The notes: generated by a model from the letters alone, not told the origin. DNA of 64,000 bases from Muribaculaceae bacterium (GCA_017620635.1 JAGAUV010000022.1:34842-98841), one strand, 5' to 3'; positions 52,280 through 61,888 are shown, numbered from the stretch's first letter. Translations and numbers: made by a program.

Positions 52280-55200
52280 ATGAATGAGGAAGCGCTTAGT
52301 CGCATGTACTTGAAGGAAACGTCTTTTCAGGCTTTGATGCAGCACCGTATTTTTAATGTGCTGCTCGTGGCCTCGCCTTACGACGCCTTTATGATGGAGG
52401 AAGACGGCCGTGTGGAGGAGCAACTCTACAATGAATATGTAGCTCTCAACCTTAGCTCGCCTCCCCGAGTGACTCGCGTCTCTACCATGACCGAGGCGCT
52501 CGAGGCGCTCGAAGTGAAGCCCTTCGACCTCATCATAGCCATGCCCGGAAGCGACATAACCGATACTTTCGACGGCGCGGCGGCGATTAAGACCATCTAT
52601 CCGCATGTGCCTATAGTCGTGCTCACGCCGTTCAGCAAGGAGGTGTCGCGCCGTCTGGCCCTGCAGGATCTTTCGCATGTCGACTATGTGTTCTCGTGGC
52701 TCGGCAACATGGACCTTCTCCTGGCTATCATCAAATTGCTTGAGGACAAGCTTAATGCCGACGATGTGACCAATGTCGGGGTGCAGATGATAATGCTCGT
52801 GGAGGACTCTGTGCGTTTCTACTCGTCGGTACTGCCGCATATCTATAAGTTCCTGCTCAAACAGTCGATGCTTTTCTCGACCGAGGCCCTCAACCAGCAC
52901 GAGCAGATGCTGCGCATGCGCGGACGCCCCAAGGTAATGCTTGCCCGCAACTATGAGGAAGCGGTGGAGCTCTACAGCCGTTACGGCGGCAAGATGCTCG
53001 GTGTGATCAGCGATGTCTCGTTTGCCCGTGAAGGCGTCAAGGACCGTCATGCCGGCATACGCCTTGCCAAGTGGCTCCGCGAGCAGGATCCGTATCTGCC
53101 GCTTATCATAGAGTCGTCGGAGAGTGCGAACGCTGATGCCGTGACCGAGTTTGGCGGCACATTCATCGACAAGAACTCCAAGAAGCTGCCTGTCGACCTC
53201 GGCGAAGCCATCATGGATAATTTCGGCTTCGGCGATTTTATCATACGCAACCCGGCCGACAAGAGCCCTATAATGACTATCCGCAATCTCAAGGATATGC
53301 AGGAAAACATATTCAAGATACCTGCGGACTCATTGCTCTATCATGCCTCACACAATGATATCTCGCGCTGGCTCTATTCACGCGCCCTCTTCCCTATCGC
53401 CGATGTCGTGAAGCGCCACCACTTCACTTCGCTGTCGGAGGCGCCGGCCGTAAAGCAGCTCTTCTTCGATCTGATCATCAAGTACCGCAAGATGAAAAAC
53501 CGCGGCGTGGTGGCTGTGTTCAAGAAGGACCGCTTCGACCATTACTCCAACTTTGCCCGTATAGGGCAGGGCAGTCTCGGCGGCAAGGGCCGTGGCCTGG
53601 CTTTTATCGATTCCATCATCAAGAGGAATCCTATATGCGATAATTTCTATGGCGTGACCATATCCATACCGCGTACGGTGGTGCTGTGTACCGACGTCTT
53701 CGACGAGTTCATGAGCACCAACGGTCTCTATCCTCTCGCGCTGAGCGATGCCTCCGACCAGACGATACTCGACGCTTTCCTCGCGGCCAGACTGCCCGAA
53801 AGACTCAAGGAAGACTTTATCGCGCTGTTCGATGTGGTGGACCGCCCGTTCGCCGTGCGCAGCTCGAGCCTTCTCGAAGACTCGCATTATCAGCCGTTTG
53901 CCGGTATATATGCCACGTACATGGTGCCGTATACCGCCGACCAGGAGATGCGTCTGCGCTGGCTCGAGGATGCCATCAAGGGCGTGTATGCCTCGGTGTT
54001 CTATTCGGCGAGCAAGACATATATGACCGCGACAAGCAATGTGATCGACCAGGAGAAAATGGCCGTGATCATACAGGAGGTCGTAGGCGAAGACCGCGGC
54101 GGATACTACTTCCCGTCCTTCTCGGGTGTCGGACGCTCGCTCAACTATTACCCCCTCGGCGACGAGCAGCCCGAGGACGGCGTGGTAGAGTTAGCTGTCG
54201 GTCTGGGCAAATATATCGTCGACGGTGGCCGCGGACTGCGTTTCTCGCCGCTCCATGCCGACCATGCCCTGCAGACCTCGACTCTCGATCTTGCCTTGCG
54301 CGACACCCAGACAAAACTGTTTGCCATCAAACCGGCTGAGCCGGGCAATGCCGACGCTTTTTCTGTGAGGCTCGACGAGGACGACAACCTCGTGCGCAAG
54401 AACGTACAGGACTTCGCCAATACGGGAGTGCTGCGCTATATGGTGTCGACATTCGATCCGATGGACGGCATGCTCAAGGATTTCGAGGAAGGCCGTGGCC
54501 GCAGGGTCGTTACTTTCTCCAACATCCTTCGCGACAAAGCCCTGCCGGTGGCCGAAGCTCTCGATTTCATGCTCAAGCAAGGTCAGATGGCCATGCAGCG
54601 CCCCGTCGAGATCGAGTTTGCCGCCAACATCGCGCCTAAAACCGGCGAAAACGGCATCAAGGGACATCTCTACTGGTTGCAGATAAGGCCTATAGTGGAC
54701 AAGAAGACCCTGATAAGCGATACTGTGGTCGACCGTCCCGACGATGAACTTATACTCCGCAGCACGACGGCCATGGGCAACGGCATGATAGAAGGTGTGA
54801 AGAGCGTAGTATATGTCCGTCCCGATAAATTTGACTCTTTCAACAACACTGCGACAGTAGATATAATACGTCGCATCAACGATGAATTTAGCGCCCGTGG
54901 CGAAGGATATGTCCTTATCGGCCCCGGCCGCTGGGGATCTTCCGATCCGGCGCTCGGCATACCTGTGCGCTGGACCGATATTTCCGCAGCGCGTCTTATT
55001 GCCGAGGCTTCGCTGCCGGGATACCGTATAGAGCCCAGCCAGGGCACACATTTCTTTCAGAACCTTACTTCGTTCGGCGTAGCCTACTTTACCGTAGACG
55101 CCGGTGCCGGAGAAGGATTGTTCGACAGTTCCTATCTCGACAGTCAGGAGGCGGTCTACGACGACGGCACCGTGAGAATAGTCACATTCGACCGGGCGCT

Positions 55201-55285
55201 TCCGATAGCCGTAAACGGCCGCTCGGGCCTGGGAACAGTAGCAAAACCTTATATCGATAACAATTCAGACAATACCATACAATGA
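52280..55285 (+). CDS. Double-receiver fusion to a PEP/pyruvate-binding (ATP-grasp) domain
   Basis: A 1001-residue cytoplasmic protein. Residues 22-150 form a receiver-like fold that lost its phosphoacceptor (FDLIIAMPGSD). Residues 168-300 form a second receiver with the acidic pair (LVEDS, 173-177), a candidate phospho-Asp245 (GVISDVSF) and the IIESSE strand. From about 425 the PPDK/PEP-synthase N-terminal ATP-grasp domain follows: GQGSLGGKGRGL, FAVRSSSLLEDSHYQPFAGIYATYM, VIIQEVVGEDRGGYYFPSFSG and, near 800, HLYWLQIRPI. It lacks the swivelling phosphohistidine domain and the PEP-binding barrel; instead a C-terminal region with GPGRWGSSDPALGIPVRW follows. The reaction is unknown. It overlaps the next gene by 4 bp. 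Confidence 0.85.
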   Translation: MNEEALSRMYLKETSFQALMQHRIFNVLLVASPYDAFMMEEDGRVEEQLYNEYVALNLSSPPRVTRVSTMTEALEALEVKPFDLIIAMPGSDITDTFDGAAAIKTIYPHVPIVVLTPFSKEVSRRLALQDLSHVDYVFSWLGNMDLLLAIIKLLEDKLNADDVTNVGVQMIMLVEDSVRFYSSVLPHIYKFLLKQSMLFSTEALNQHEQMLRMRGRPKVMLARNYEEAVELYSRYGGKMLGVISDVSFAREGVKDRHAGIRLAKWLREQDPYLPLIIESSESANADAVTEFGGTFIDKNSKKLPVDLGEAIMDNFGFGDFIIRNPADKSPIMTIRNLKDMQENIFKIPADSLLYHASHNDISRWLYSRALFPIADVVKRHHFTSLSEAPAVKQLFFDLIIKYRKMKNRGVVAVFKKDRFDHYSNFARIGQGSLGGKGRGLAFIDSIIKRNPICDNFYGVTISIPRTVVLCTDVFDEFMSTNGLYPLALSDASDQTILDAFLAARLPERLKEDFIALFDVVDRPFAVRSSSLLEDSHYQPFAGIYATYMVPYTADQEMRLRWLEDAIKGVYASVFYSASKTYMTATSNVIDQEKMAVIIQEVVGEDRGGYYFPSFSGVGRSLNYYPLGDEQPEDGVVELAVGLGKYIVDGGRGLRFSPLHADHALQTSTLDLALRDTQTKLFAIKPAEPGNADAFSVRLDEDDNLVRKNVQDFANTGVLRYMVSTFDPMDGMLKDFEEGRGRRVVTFSNILRDKALPVAEALDFMLKQGQMAMQRPVEIEFAANIAPKTGENGIKGHLYWLQIRPIVDKKTLISDTVVDRPDDELILRSTTAMGNGMIEGVKSVVYVRPDKFDSFNNTATVDIIRRINDEFSARGEGYVLIGPGRWGSSDPALGIPVRWTDISAARLIAEASLPGYRIEPSQGTHFFQNLTSFGVAYFTVDAGAGEGLFDSSYLDSQEAVYDDGTVRIVTFDRALPIAVNGRSGLGTVAKPYIDNNSDNTIQ

Positions 55286-56562
55286 GCTTTATATCAGCAT
55301 TCAAGCGGGCATTCGGCTTCGGCGATGACGACACCATATACGAACGCGACGAAAACATATCGGATGATGATGTGCAGATACACACCGGCAATGATTCACA
55401 CGCGACGGAAACACCGGTAAACATGCCTGCCGCCCCTGTCGCTTCCGCTGAGATGAAAGCCAGGATTTTCGAGGGCGTGGTGGCCGTATTCAATCAGGCA
55501 TTGCCCGATTTCCTCGGCAAAAGCGTCGACCCGGTTGCTCAGCAGCGCATTCTGGCAGAATCTATCGATAAGTCGGTCGATGCATATCTCGACAGTCTGT
55601 TGATCGAATCACACAAATATGCCGAGGCTAAACTCCGTCAGTCGGTGGAGGCTTCCAGACGCGATGCCGAGCAACTGCGCTCGGAGATGCAGCACCTCGA
55701 GCAGCAGCGCTCCTCGATACGCGAGCAGCAGCTCAGTGCCGACCGCCGTCGCCGTGCAATGGCCGACAGGGTTACAGATCTCGAGGCTCAGGTGCAGCGG
55801 CTCGAGGCTGAGCGCGAGCAGTTCGAGCTCGAAAACAAAAGCCTCCTCAACAAGCTCAAGGTGGCCGACATACAGCCCGGTGTGGTAGACGAGATGTCGA
55901 AAGAGATCGAAGAGCTGAAGGCCCGTCTGGCGCAGAATGCGCCGGCCGAAGTGCCGGAGGCCATGGTCAAGGAGTATGAGGACAAGATCGCCGAGATAAA
56001 CCGGCAGGCCGAGGAGACCCGTGCCGAGCTCACTCAGAATGTAAGCGACCTCAAACAGCAGGCCGAACTGATGCAGGCCATGTACAACGACATGCAGAAG
56101 GATTATGCGCAGGAGAAAGAAGCGCGTGAGACTGCCGAGACCGAGCTCGCCAAAGCACGTACACTGCTCGAGGAGGTAGACAATATGCAGCGTCAGTTCG
56201 CCCAGGTGGAAGAAGTGATACGCAAACGCGACGAACGCATCGAAAAGCTCAAGACTTCGAACAAACGCCTGCGCGACGAGTTGTCTGTTGTCAAAGAGCA
56301 GCTTGCCGCGGCCGAGAGTCCCAACCTCTTCGGCTATGAGGAAGCATCGGGCCGTGCCGAGCGCCGCGCCGAGAATATGATAGACTCTGTGGCCACAGAG
56401 ATGGCCGCCATTGAGGATGATTTCGAGTGCCCCGACTGGTTCGTTTCCGAGCCCGGCCCCAATGTGGCTCCCTTGCGTTCCGCCGACAATGAATTCGGCT
56501 ACTCCGAGCCTCCCCGGAAGCCTCACAAACCCGATTCGGACGCTCAGCTGTCGCTCTTCTGA
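55282..56562 (+). CDS. Large coiled-coil protein of unknown function
   Basis: A 426-residue soluble protein with no signal peptide. An acidic N-terminus (about 1-55) and a short conserved-looking helix region (MKARIFEGVVAVFNQALPDFLGKSVDP, about 57-85) precede a coiled coil of nearly 280 residues (about 100-365) with repeated heptads rich in E, Q, R and L. The acidic C-terminus contains DDFECPDWFVSEPGPN. I do not recognise a family. It is translationally coupled (ATGA) to the receiver/ATP-grasp fusion, so the two products probably work together. Confidence 0.82.
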   Translation: MSFISAFKRAFGFGDDDTIYERDENISDDDVQIHTGNDSHATETPVNMPAAPVASAEMKARIFEGVVAVFNQALPDFLGKSVDPVAQQRILAESIDKSVDAYLDSLLIESHKYAEAKLRQSVEASRRDAEQLRSEMQHLEQQRSSIREQQLSADRRRRAMADRVTDLEAQVQRLEAEREQFELENKSLLNKLKVADIQPGVVDEMSKEIEELKARLAQNAPAEVPEAMVKEYEDKIAEINRQAEETRAELTQNVSDLKQQAELMQAMYNDMQKDYAQEKEARETAETELAKARTLLEEVDNMQRQFAQVEEVIRKRDERIEKLKTSNKRLRDELSVVKEQLAAAESPNLFGYEEASGRAERRAENMIDSVATEMAAIEDDFECPDWFVSEPGPNVAPLRSADNEFGYSEPPRKPHKPDSDAQLSLF

Positions 56563-56614
56563 TTTTTTGTCTCATAACCAAAACATTTTGAATAAACTCG
56601 CGTTCTACTGATAG

Positions 56615-57922
56615 ATGCGATACGTAAGTACAAATTCACATTCAGAACCGGTAGGTCTCATCGAGGCCATCAACCGATGCGTGGCGGCCGATGGCGGACT
56701 TTTCATGCCGTCCGAGCTGCCGCGTATACCAAAAGCTTTCTTCAACAATATAGGAGAAATGAGCTTCCGCGACATAGCTTATGTTGTGGCCAACTCTTAT
56801 TTCGGCGAGGACATCGACAGTGCCGCCCTCAAGGAGATAGTAGACAGTTCCTTCTCTTTCGATATACAGATGGTAGACCTTGGCGACAACTGTTATGTGC
56901 TCGAGCTCTTCCACGGCCCCACGCTGACATTCAAGGACTATGGCGCCCGTTTCATGGCCCGTCTCATGAAGTATATCGACGGAAAAGGCTCCCGACGCCG
57001 CAATGTGCTTGTGGCAACCACCGGCAACACCGGCGCGGCAGCGGCGAACGGTCTCTTCAATATCGAGGGTATCAGCGTGTCGGTGCTCTATCCCAAAGGC
57101 CAGCTGTCGAGGTGGCAGGCCGCTCAGCTCACAGCTCTTGGCGAGAACATACATCCCATAGAAATCGTGGGCACTGTGGAAGACTGCAAGCGCCTTGTGC
57201 AGAAGGCTATCGCCGATCAGTCGCTCTCCGACTTCCATCTTACCGGCGCCAACTCGATCAATATAGCGCGTCTGATACCGCAGATCACATTCACGCTCTA
57301 TGCCTATGCCCGTCTCAAGGCTCTCGGTGTCGACTATGCCGAGCAGGCCATGTACGCCATGCCGGCCGGCAACATAAGCAATATCGTGGCGTCTGCAATG
57401 GCCAAGCGCCTCGGCTGTCCTACCGGTCCGATAGTCGGCGGTACGGCGGCCAACAACCAGCTTGCTCCGCTCCTTGTCGACGGCGATGGCCGGCGGTGCA
57501 AACCGCTGCGCACGCTCGCGCCCTCGATCGACATGTCGTATCCGTCGGGCTGGCCCCGTCTGCTTCATCTCTACGGTGGCGATCTCGAGGCCATGCGCCG
57601 TGATATCATCGCTCCCGAGGGTATTGCCGACGATGTGATAGCGTCGACAATCGTAAAGCTGCGAGAGCAGAAAGGATATGTGATCGACACACACGGCGCC
57701 GTGGCCTATGCCTCGGCGGCCGCCGTGCACAACGGCCCGGCCCCGAGGGTAGTATTCGCCACCGGCCACCCGGCGAAACAGCACGACACCATAAGCCGCA
57801 TAACAGGCGTGTCGGTGGATATCCCTCATCAGCTGGCGCGCTTCATGTCGGTAAAACGTAATCCGACAATCATACCGCCGACGCTGCCGGCGCTCAGGAA
57901 ACATCTCGATTCGATAAACTGA
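56615..57922 (+). CDS. thrC: Threonine synthase
   Basis: A 435-residue PLP enzyme converting O-phosphohomoserine to threonine. The N-terminus MRYVSTNSHSEPVGLIEAINRCVAADGGLFMP is the class typical of E. coli ThrC. PLP-binding Lys107 lies in FHGPTLTFKDYGARFM, and the phosphate-binding loop is VLVATTGNTGAAAANGLF. It stands apart from hom, which is in the met operon, and from thrA/thrB, which are not in the window. It follows the coiled-coil gene by 52 bp with no terminator in between. Confidence 0.96.
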   Translation: MRYVSTNSHSEPVGLIEAINRCVAADGGLFMPSELPRIPKAFFNNIGEMSFRDIAYVVANSYFGEDIDSAALKEIVDSSFSFDIQMVDLGDNCYVLELFHGPTLTFKDYGARFMARLMKYIDGKGSRRRNVLVATTGNTGAAAANGLFNIEGISVSVLYPKGQLSRWQAAQLTALGENIHPIEIVGTVEDCKRLVQKAIADQSLSDFHLTGANSINIARLIPQITFTLYAYARLKALGVDYAEQAMYAMPAGNISNIVASAMAKRLGCPTGPIVGGTAANNQLAPLLVDGDGRRCKPLRTLAPSIDMSYPSGWPRLLHLYGGDLEAMRRDIIAPEGIADDVIASTIVKLREQKGYVIDTHGAVAYASAAAVHNGPAPRVVFATGHPAKQHDTISRITGVSVDIPHQLARFMSVKRNPTIIPPTLPALRKHLDSIN

Positions 57923-57946
57923 CTAACATTTAATACCGTCAAGAAT

Positions 57947-58309
57947 ATGGCAAACAAACGCGACCTCAAAAAGTTTATACGCAACACCTGCGGTAACATC
58001 GCACTCGATATGGTAATCGTAGGCGAGCACTTCTCCCAGATCGACAAGAAGGATGTGGAGAAGATCGTCATGGACTGCGCAGTGCTGCAGACAACTACAA
58101 TCAGCCGTTTAGGCATAGCCTTCGACCGTTCGGAAGCCGACTTTGCCACAAAGGGCGAGTACACCGCCGCACGCCGCAAATATTTCCGCCGTGCCTACAA
58201 GGCTCTTGTCGGTCAGTTCGACAAGGATGTCGCCGAACTGGTAAAAGACATGAACCGGGCGCTCCCCGACGAAGTTCGACAGAGCCTCAAAAAAGCTGTA
58301 AATGAGTAA
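57947..58309 (+). CDS. Small helical hypothetical protein (120 aa)
   Basis: A 120-residue helical, charged protein (MANKRDLKKFIRNTCGNIALDMVIVGEHF ... ADFATKGEYTAARRKYFRRAYKALVGQFDKDVAELVKDMNRALPDEV). No signal peptide or membrane helix. I do not recognise a named family. It begins 24 bp after thrC and overlaps the acyltransferase start by 8 bp, so it is part of the run from thrC to the nitrilase gene. Confidence 0.78.
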   Translation: MANKRDLKKFIRNTCGNIALDMVIVGEHFSQIDKKDVEKIVMDCAVLQTTTISRLGIAFDRSEADFATKGEYTAARRKYFRRAYKALVGQFDKDVAELVKDMNRALPDEVRQSLKKAVNE

Positions 58310-58850
58310 TCTGTCGGCAGCAATACTGCGTCTTTTCGGGTGGAGGGTATCGGTAACGGTGCCCGACTACCCGAAATGTATCGTCTGTGTGGCGCCACAC
58401 ACGAGCAACTGGGACTTTATCCTCGGCGAGCTGGCTTATACCTCGGTAGGCCGCAAGGCCGGCTTCCTGATGAAAGACACATGGTTTTTCTGGCCCTTAG
58501 GATGCTTTTTCCGTGCTATAGGTGGTATTGCCGTGCCCCGTCGGCGTAAAGGCGCGAGATCGGTAACGGAGACTGTCGTGGAGAAGTTCGACAGCACCGA
58601 CCGGCTAACCATTGCCATCACGCCCGAGGGAACGCGCAGCCGCACGAGCCAGTGGCATACGGGCTTCCTCCGTATAGCCCGGCAGGCCGGCGTGCGTATA
58701 GTGCTCGGTGTCATAGATGCTCCGACGCGCCGTATCATGATAGAGCACACCTTCGAGCCTACCGACGATATCGACGCCGACATGCGCCGTATCAAAGATT
58801 TCTACAGCCCCTACAAAGGCATACATCCCGACAAATTCACAGCCGAATGA
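58302..58850 (+). CDS. 1-acylglycerol-3-phosphate acyltransferase (PlsC-like), short form
   Basis: A 182-residue membrane-associated acyltransferase. The HX4D motif is HTSNWD (His33, Asp38). The substrate stretch is GGIAVPRRRKG, and ITPEGTRSRTSQWHTGFLRIA holds the EGTR block. It is shorter than PlsC (about 245) because it lacks the N-terminal membrane helices, a form common in Bacteroidota. It could act on lysophosphatidic acid or an ornithine/glycine lipid. It overlaps its neighbours on both sides (8 and 4 bp). Confidence 0.9.
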   Translation: MSNLSAAILRLFGWRVSVTVPDYPKCIVCVAPHTSNWDFILGELAYTSVGRKAGFLMKDTWFFWPLGCFFRAIGGIAVPRRRKGARSVTETVVEKFDSTDRLTIAITPEGTRSRTSQWHTGFLRIARQAGVRIVLGVIDAPTRRIMIEHTFEPTDDIDADMRRIKDFYSPYKGIHPDKFTAE

Positions 58851-59638
58851 ATACATTTACCGATTATATCCGCATCGCCGCCCTGCCTCTCGACATAGAG
58901 TGGGGCGAGAAGAAGATCAACTGCGACGCTGTAGCCCGAGCATGTGGGTCGCTGCCGGCCGGCACTGACATACTGGTGCTCCCTGAGCTTTTCTCGACCG
59001 GCTATGCCGACGACTACGATGCCATGAACGAGCTTGCCGAGGCTGTGAACGGGCCGACCATGACATTTATCCGAGAACTTGCCCGGCGCCATTCGATGGC
59101 TGTCGCAGGCAGTTTCCTCGCTTCGGAGGACGGGAAGCTGTACAACCGAGGTTTTTTCGTAGAACCCAACGGCGACACAGCCTTCTATGACAAGCGTCAT
59201 CTCTTTTCGGTCAGCGCCGAGGCCAGGATACTGACAGCCGGAGAGGAGCGTATGCCTGTTGTCCGTTTCCGCGGCTGGAATGTGTCGATGATCATATGCT
59301 ATGACCTTCGTTTCCCCGTGTGGTGCAGATGCCACCGCAACGAGTACGATATACTGCTCGTGCCTGCCAACTGGCCCCAGGCCCGGGGCTATGCCTTCAC
59401 ACATCTGGCTATTGCACGTGCGATTGAGAACCAGTGCTGTGTGGTGGCGGCAGACCGCGGCGGCAGCGATGTATACGGCACTTATGACGGGCTCACACAG
59501 ATTTTCGACGGCCGCGGCATGCCTGCAGGCAATCAGTCAGGGCCTTTCGTGGTGGCTGATCTGAGCCGCAAGAAACAGGACGATTACCGTGCCGGTTTCC
59601 CTGCCGCCAACGATGCCGACGATTTCAGATTTCTTTAG
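58847..59638 (+). CDS. Nitrilase-superfamily amidohydrolase (omega-amidase-like)
   Basis: A 263-residue carbon-nitrogen hydrolase with the Glu-Lys-Cys triad: Glu47 (LVLPELFSTGY), Lys116 (AFYDKRHLF) and Cys151 (MIICYDLRFPVWCR). The sequence class resembles omega-amidase/YafV enzymes, which clear 2-oxoglutaramate or 2-oxosuccinamate; exact substrate is inferred. Start at 58847 overlaps the acyltransferase stop (ATGA). Its last 14 bp overlap the end of the convergent cysK. Confidence 0.92.
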   Translation: MNTFTDYIRIAALPLDIEWGEKKINCDAVARACGSLPAGTDILVLPELFSTGYADDYDAMNELAEAVNGPTMTFIRELARRHSMAVAGSFLASEDGKLYNRGFFVEPNGDTAFYDKRHLFSVSAEARILTAGEERMPVVRFRGWNVSMIICYDLRFPVWCRCHRNEYDILLVPANWPQARGYAFTHLAIARAIENQCCVVAADRGGSDVYGTYDGLTQIFDGRGMPAGNQSGPFVVADLSRKKQDDYRAGFPAANDADDFRFL

Positions 59639-60545
59639 TCCTGAACGGCTCGAACATTATTGTAGACAGATATTTCTCGGCACGGTCGGGGAAGACCACG
59701 ACTATATTTGACCCTTTCGGTGCCGATTGGGCCGTGCGAAGAGCGGCGAGCATTGCCGCGCCCGAACTCATTCCGGCGAAGATGCCTTCTGTCCTTATCA
59801 GCTGCCGGGCCATGTCGATGGCCTCTTCGCTCGACACCATTTCCTGAATATCGATCTTTGAGGGGTCGTATATTTCAGGCACAATGGCCTCTTCCATGTT
59901 TTTGAGTCCCTGGATATAATGCCCTTTTACCGGGTGTGCGCATACGATCTTGATTTCGGGCTTGAGGGCCTTGAGGAATCTCGAGATACCCATTATTGTG
60001 CCTGAAGTGCCGAGCGCGCACACAAGAAAATCGATCTTGCCGCCAGTCTGTGCCCATATCTCGAGCGCGGTGTTTTCGTAGTGCGCCTGATAGTTTGAGG
60101 CGTTGCCGAACTGGTCGGGCATGAAGTATTTGCCCGGATTTTCATCCACAAGTCTGTGAGCGAGGCGAATGGCGCCGTCGGTGCCCTGATCGGCAGGCGT
60201 CAGAGTCACTTTGGCGCCGTAGCTGCGTATTATAGTACGCCGCTCTTCCGACACGCCGGCCGACATCACAATCTCGACGTCGTATCCTTTGATCACACCG
60301 AGCATGGCGAGTCCTATGCCGGTGTTGCCCGATGTCGGTTCGATGATGGTCATGCCTTTGCGTAGCCGTCCGGCCGCCTCGGCATCCTCTATCATCTTGA
60401 GGGCTATGCGGTCCTTGATACTTCCTGTAGGGTTGAATCCTTCGACCTTTGCGAATATGTTTACATCCGCCACATTGTTGATGCGGCTGAGCCGTACCAT
60501 CGGAGTGGAGCCTATAGTGTCGAGTATACTGTCTTTGATGTCCAT
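59625..60545 (-). CDS. cysK: Cysteine synthase A (O-acetylserine sulfhydrylase)
   Basis: A 306-residue PLP enzyme making cysteine from O-acetylserine and sulfide. PLP Lys44 is in NPTGSIKDRIALKMIEDAE. The Asn/Thr substrate loop is EPTSGNTGIGLAMLG, and the phosphate cup GTSGTIMGISRFLK is intact. The C-terminal Ser loop is GMSSGAAMLAALR. It follows the DUF2130 gene by 4 bp on the same strand. The overlap of its 3' end with the nitrilase gene leaves no room for a separate terminator. Confidence 0.96.
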   Translation of the reverse strand: MDIKDSILDTIGSTPMVRLSRINNVADVNIFAKVEGFNPTGSIKDRIALKMIEDAEAAGRLRKGMTIIEPTSGNTGIGLAMLGVIKGYDVEIVMSAGVSEERRTIIRSYGAKVTLTPADQGTDGAIRLAHRLVDENPGKYFMPDQFGNASNYQAHYENTALEIWAQTGGKIDFLVCALGTSGTIMGISRFLKALKPEIKIVCAHPVKGHYIQGLKNMEEAIVPEIYDPSKIDIQEMVSSEEAIDMARQLIRTEGIFAGMSSGAAMLAALRTAQSAPKGSNIVVVFPDRAEKYLSTIMFEPFRTKEI

Positions 60546-60549
60546 TTTG

Positions 60550-61860
60550 TCATTCAGATATGCCGGAATCCTTACGAGCCTGCTCGAAACGAGCCTTCAT
60601 GCCAGGGTTGCCATATGTAAGTTTCTTAATAGTCAGGTCTTTCTCTACAGTCTCGTCGGCTTTAAGAAGTTTCTCTTCGGAGGTCTGGAAGTTGGCCTGT
60701 ACGGCTCTGAGAGCCTTAATCTGTTTTTCGAGATCGTCGATGATCTTGTCGATGCCTGTAATGGCAGCTTCGTATTTTGAACGCGCGGCGGCTACATTTC
60801 GTTCGAATCCGGTGCGGAATTTCAGTAACTTTTCTTCAAATCTGGCCAGATCTACCGACTGTTCGCGAGATACGGCCAGCTCTTCCTTGAGCGAGATAAT
60901 CTCATCGAGGTTCTTCTTCGCCGCCTCGGTGAGTATGCGCATGAGCGGAATGAAGAACTGAGGGCGTATCACGTACATTTTGGAGTAGAGGTGCGACATG
61001 TCCACAATACCGTTGTCGTACACCTCGTTGTTCTGCTCGAGCATTGTTACCAGTACGGCGTACTCGCAGCCTTTGTTGCGGCGGTCCTTGTCGAGCTTTT
61101 CGAGGAAGTCGGTGTTGCGGTGCTTGACAGCTGTGGCGTCGGCCTCGTTTTTCATCTCGAACATAATTGAGATGTATTCGGTGCCGTCGACAAAGTCGCG
61201 GAAAATGAAGTCGCCTTTAGACCCGAGGCGAGCGTCGTTGTCCTTTCCGAACTCGGCATAAGGAAACAGACCGTAGCTCTGCATCTGCATGAACTGGGTG
61301 GAGCAGTGAGTCTCGAGGCTCTCGCCTATCATTTTTGTAGACAGTCTCAGCTTATAGTCTTTGAGCCTGTCGATTTCCTGCTGTTTGTCGGCCAGCTGCA
61401 TGTTGTGACGGTTGATTAGTTCCTGTTCGCGCGTCCTTGCGGCGGCGTGGTCGGCCTTCAGCTGTGAATTGAGCTCGATAATGGTCTGCTGCCGCCTGTT
61501 CAGCTCCTCGCTGCATGAATTGCGCTCGTTGAGTATATCGACCTGATGCCGGGCCCTGATGGCCTCGAGTTCGGCTTTTTTCTCGTTGTTATAGTTGTCA
61601 ATGAGCGCTTTGAGACGTTCGATTTCCTGTCGCATTGTCGACGCTTCACGGTCTTTGTCGGCAAGTCGCCTGTCGAAGTTGCGCTCGGCGCTGAGGGCGT
61701 TCGCTCTTTCGTCGGCTTTGTGCTTCTGTTCGACTTCGGCAATGCGGCGGTTTATCTCTTTCTCAAATTCGGTGTTTCGCACCTGCGCCACGATGGCAGC
61801 ATAGTCGCTTTCATCGACTTTAAATGTGGTGCCGCACTTGGGGCATATAATTTCTTTCAT
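60550..61860 (-). CDS. DUF2130 family coiled-coil protein
   Basis: A 436-residue cytoplasmic protein of the DUF2130 family, function unknown. The N-terminus has a short zinc-ribbon-like CPKCGTTFKVDES, then a long coiled coil (about 30-165). The DUF2130 core (about 190-340) contains STQFMQMQSYGLFPYAEFGKDNDARLGSKGDFIFRD and SIMFEMKNEADAT, which resembles a PD-(D/E)xK nuclease-like fold. A second coiled coil ends the protein. The EMKNE and GDFIFRD stretches are the nuclease-like parts; activity is not established. It heads a unit with cysK. Confidence 0.88.
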   Translation of the reverse strand: MKEIICPKCGTTFKVDESDYAAIVAQVRNTEFEKEINRRIAEVEQKHKADERANALSAERNFDRRLADKDREASTMRQEIERLKALIDNYNNEKKAELEAIRARHQVDILNERNSCSEELNRRQQTIIELNSQLKADHAAARTREQELINRHNMQLADKQQEIDRLKDYKLRLSTKMIGESLETHCSTQFMQMQSYGLFPYAEFGKDNDARLGSKGDFIFRDFVDGTEYISIMFEMKNEADATAVKHRNTDFLEKLDKDRRNKGCEYAVLVTMLEQNNEVYDNGIVDMSHLYSKMYVIRPQFFIPLMRILTEAAKKNLDEIISLKEELAVSREQSVDLARFEEKLLKFRTGFERNVAAARSKYEAAITGIDKIIDDLEKQIKALRAVQANFQTSEEKLLKADETVEKDLTIKKLTYGNPGMKARFEQARKDSGISE

Positions 61861-61880
61861 CGCTGTCTTGTTTCTGACGG

Positions 61881-61888
61881 CAAAATTA
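61881..61888 (-). promoter_or_regulatory. -7 box of the DUF2130-cysK unit
   Basis: Minus strand TAATTTTG, 20 bp before the ATG at 61860; no clear TTTG at the standard distance. Confidence 0.5.
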
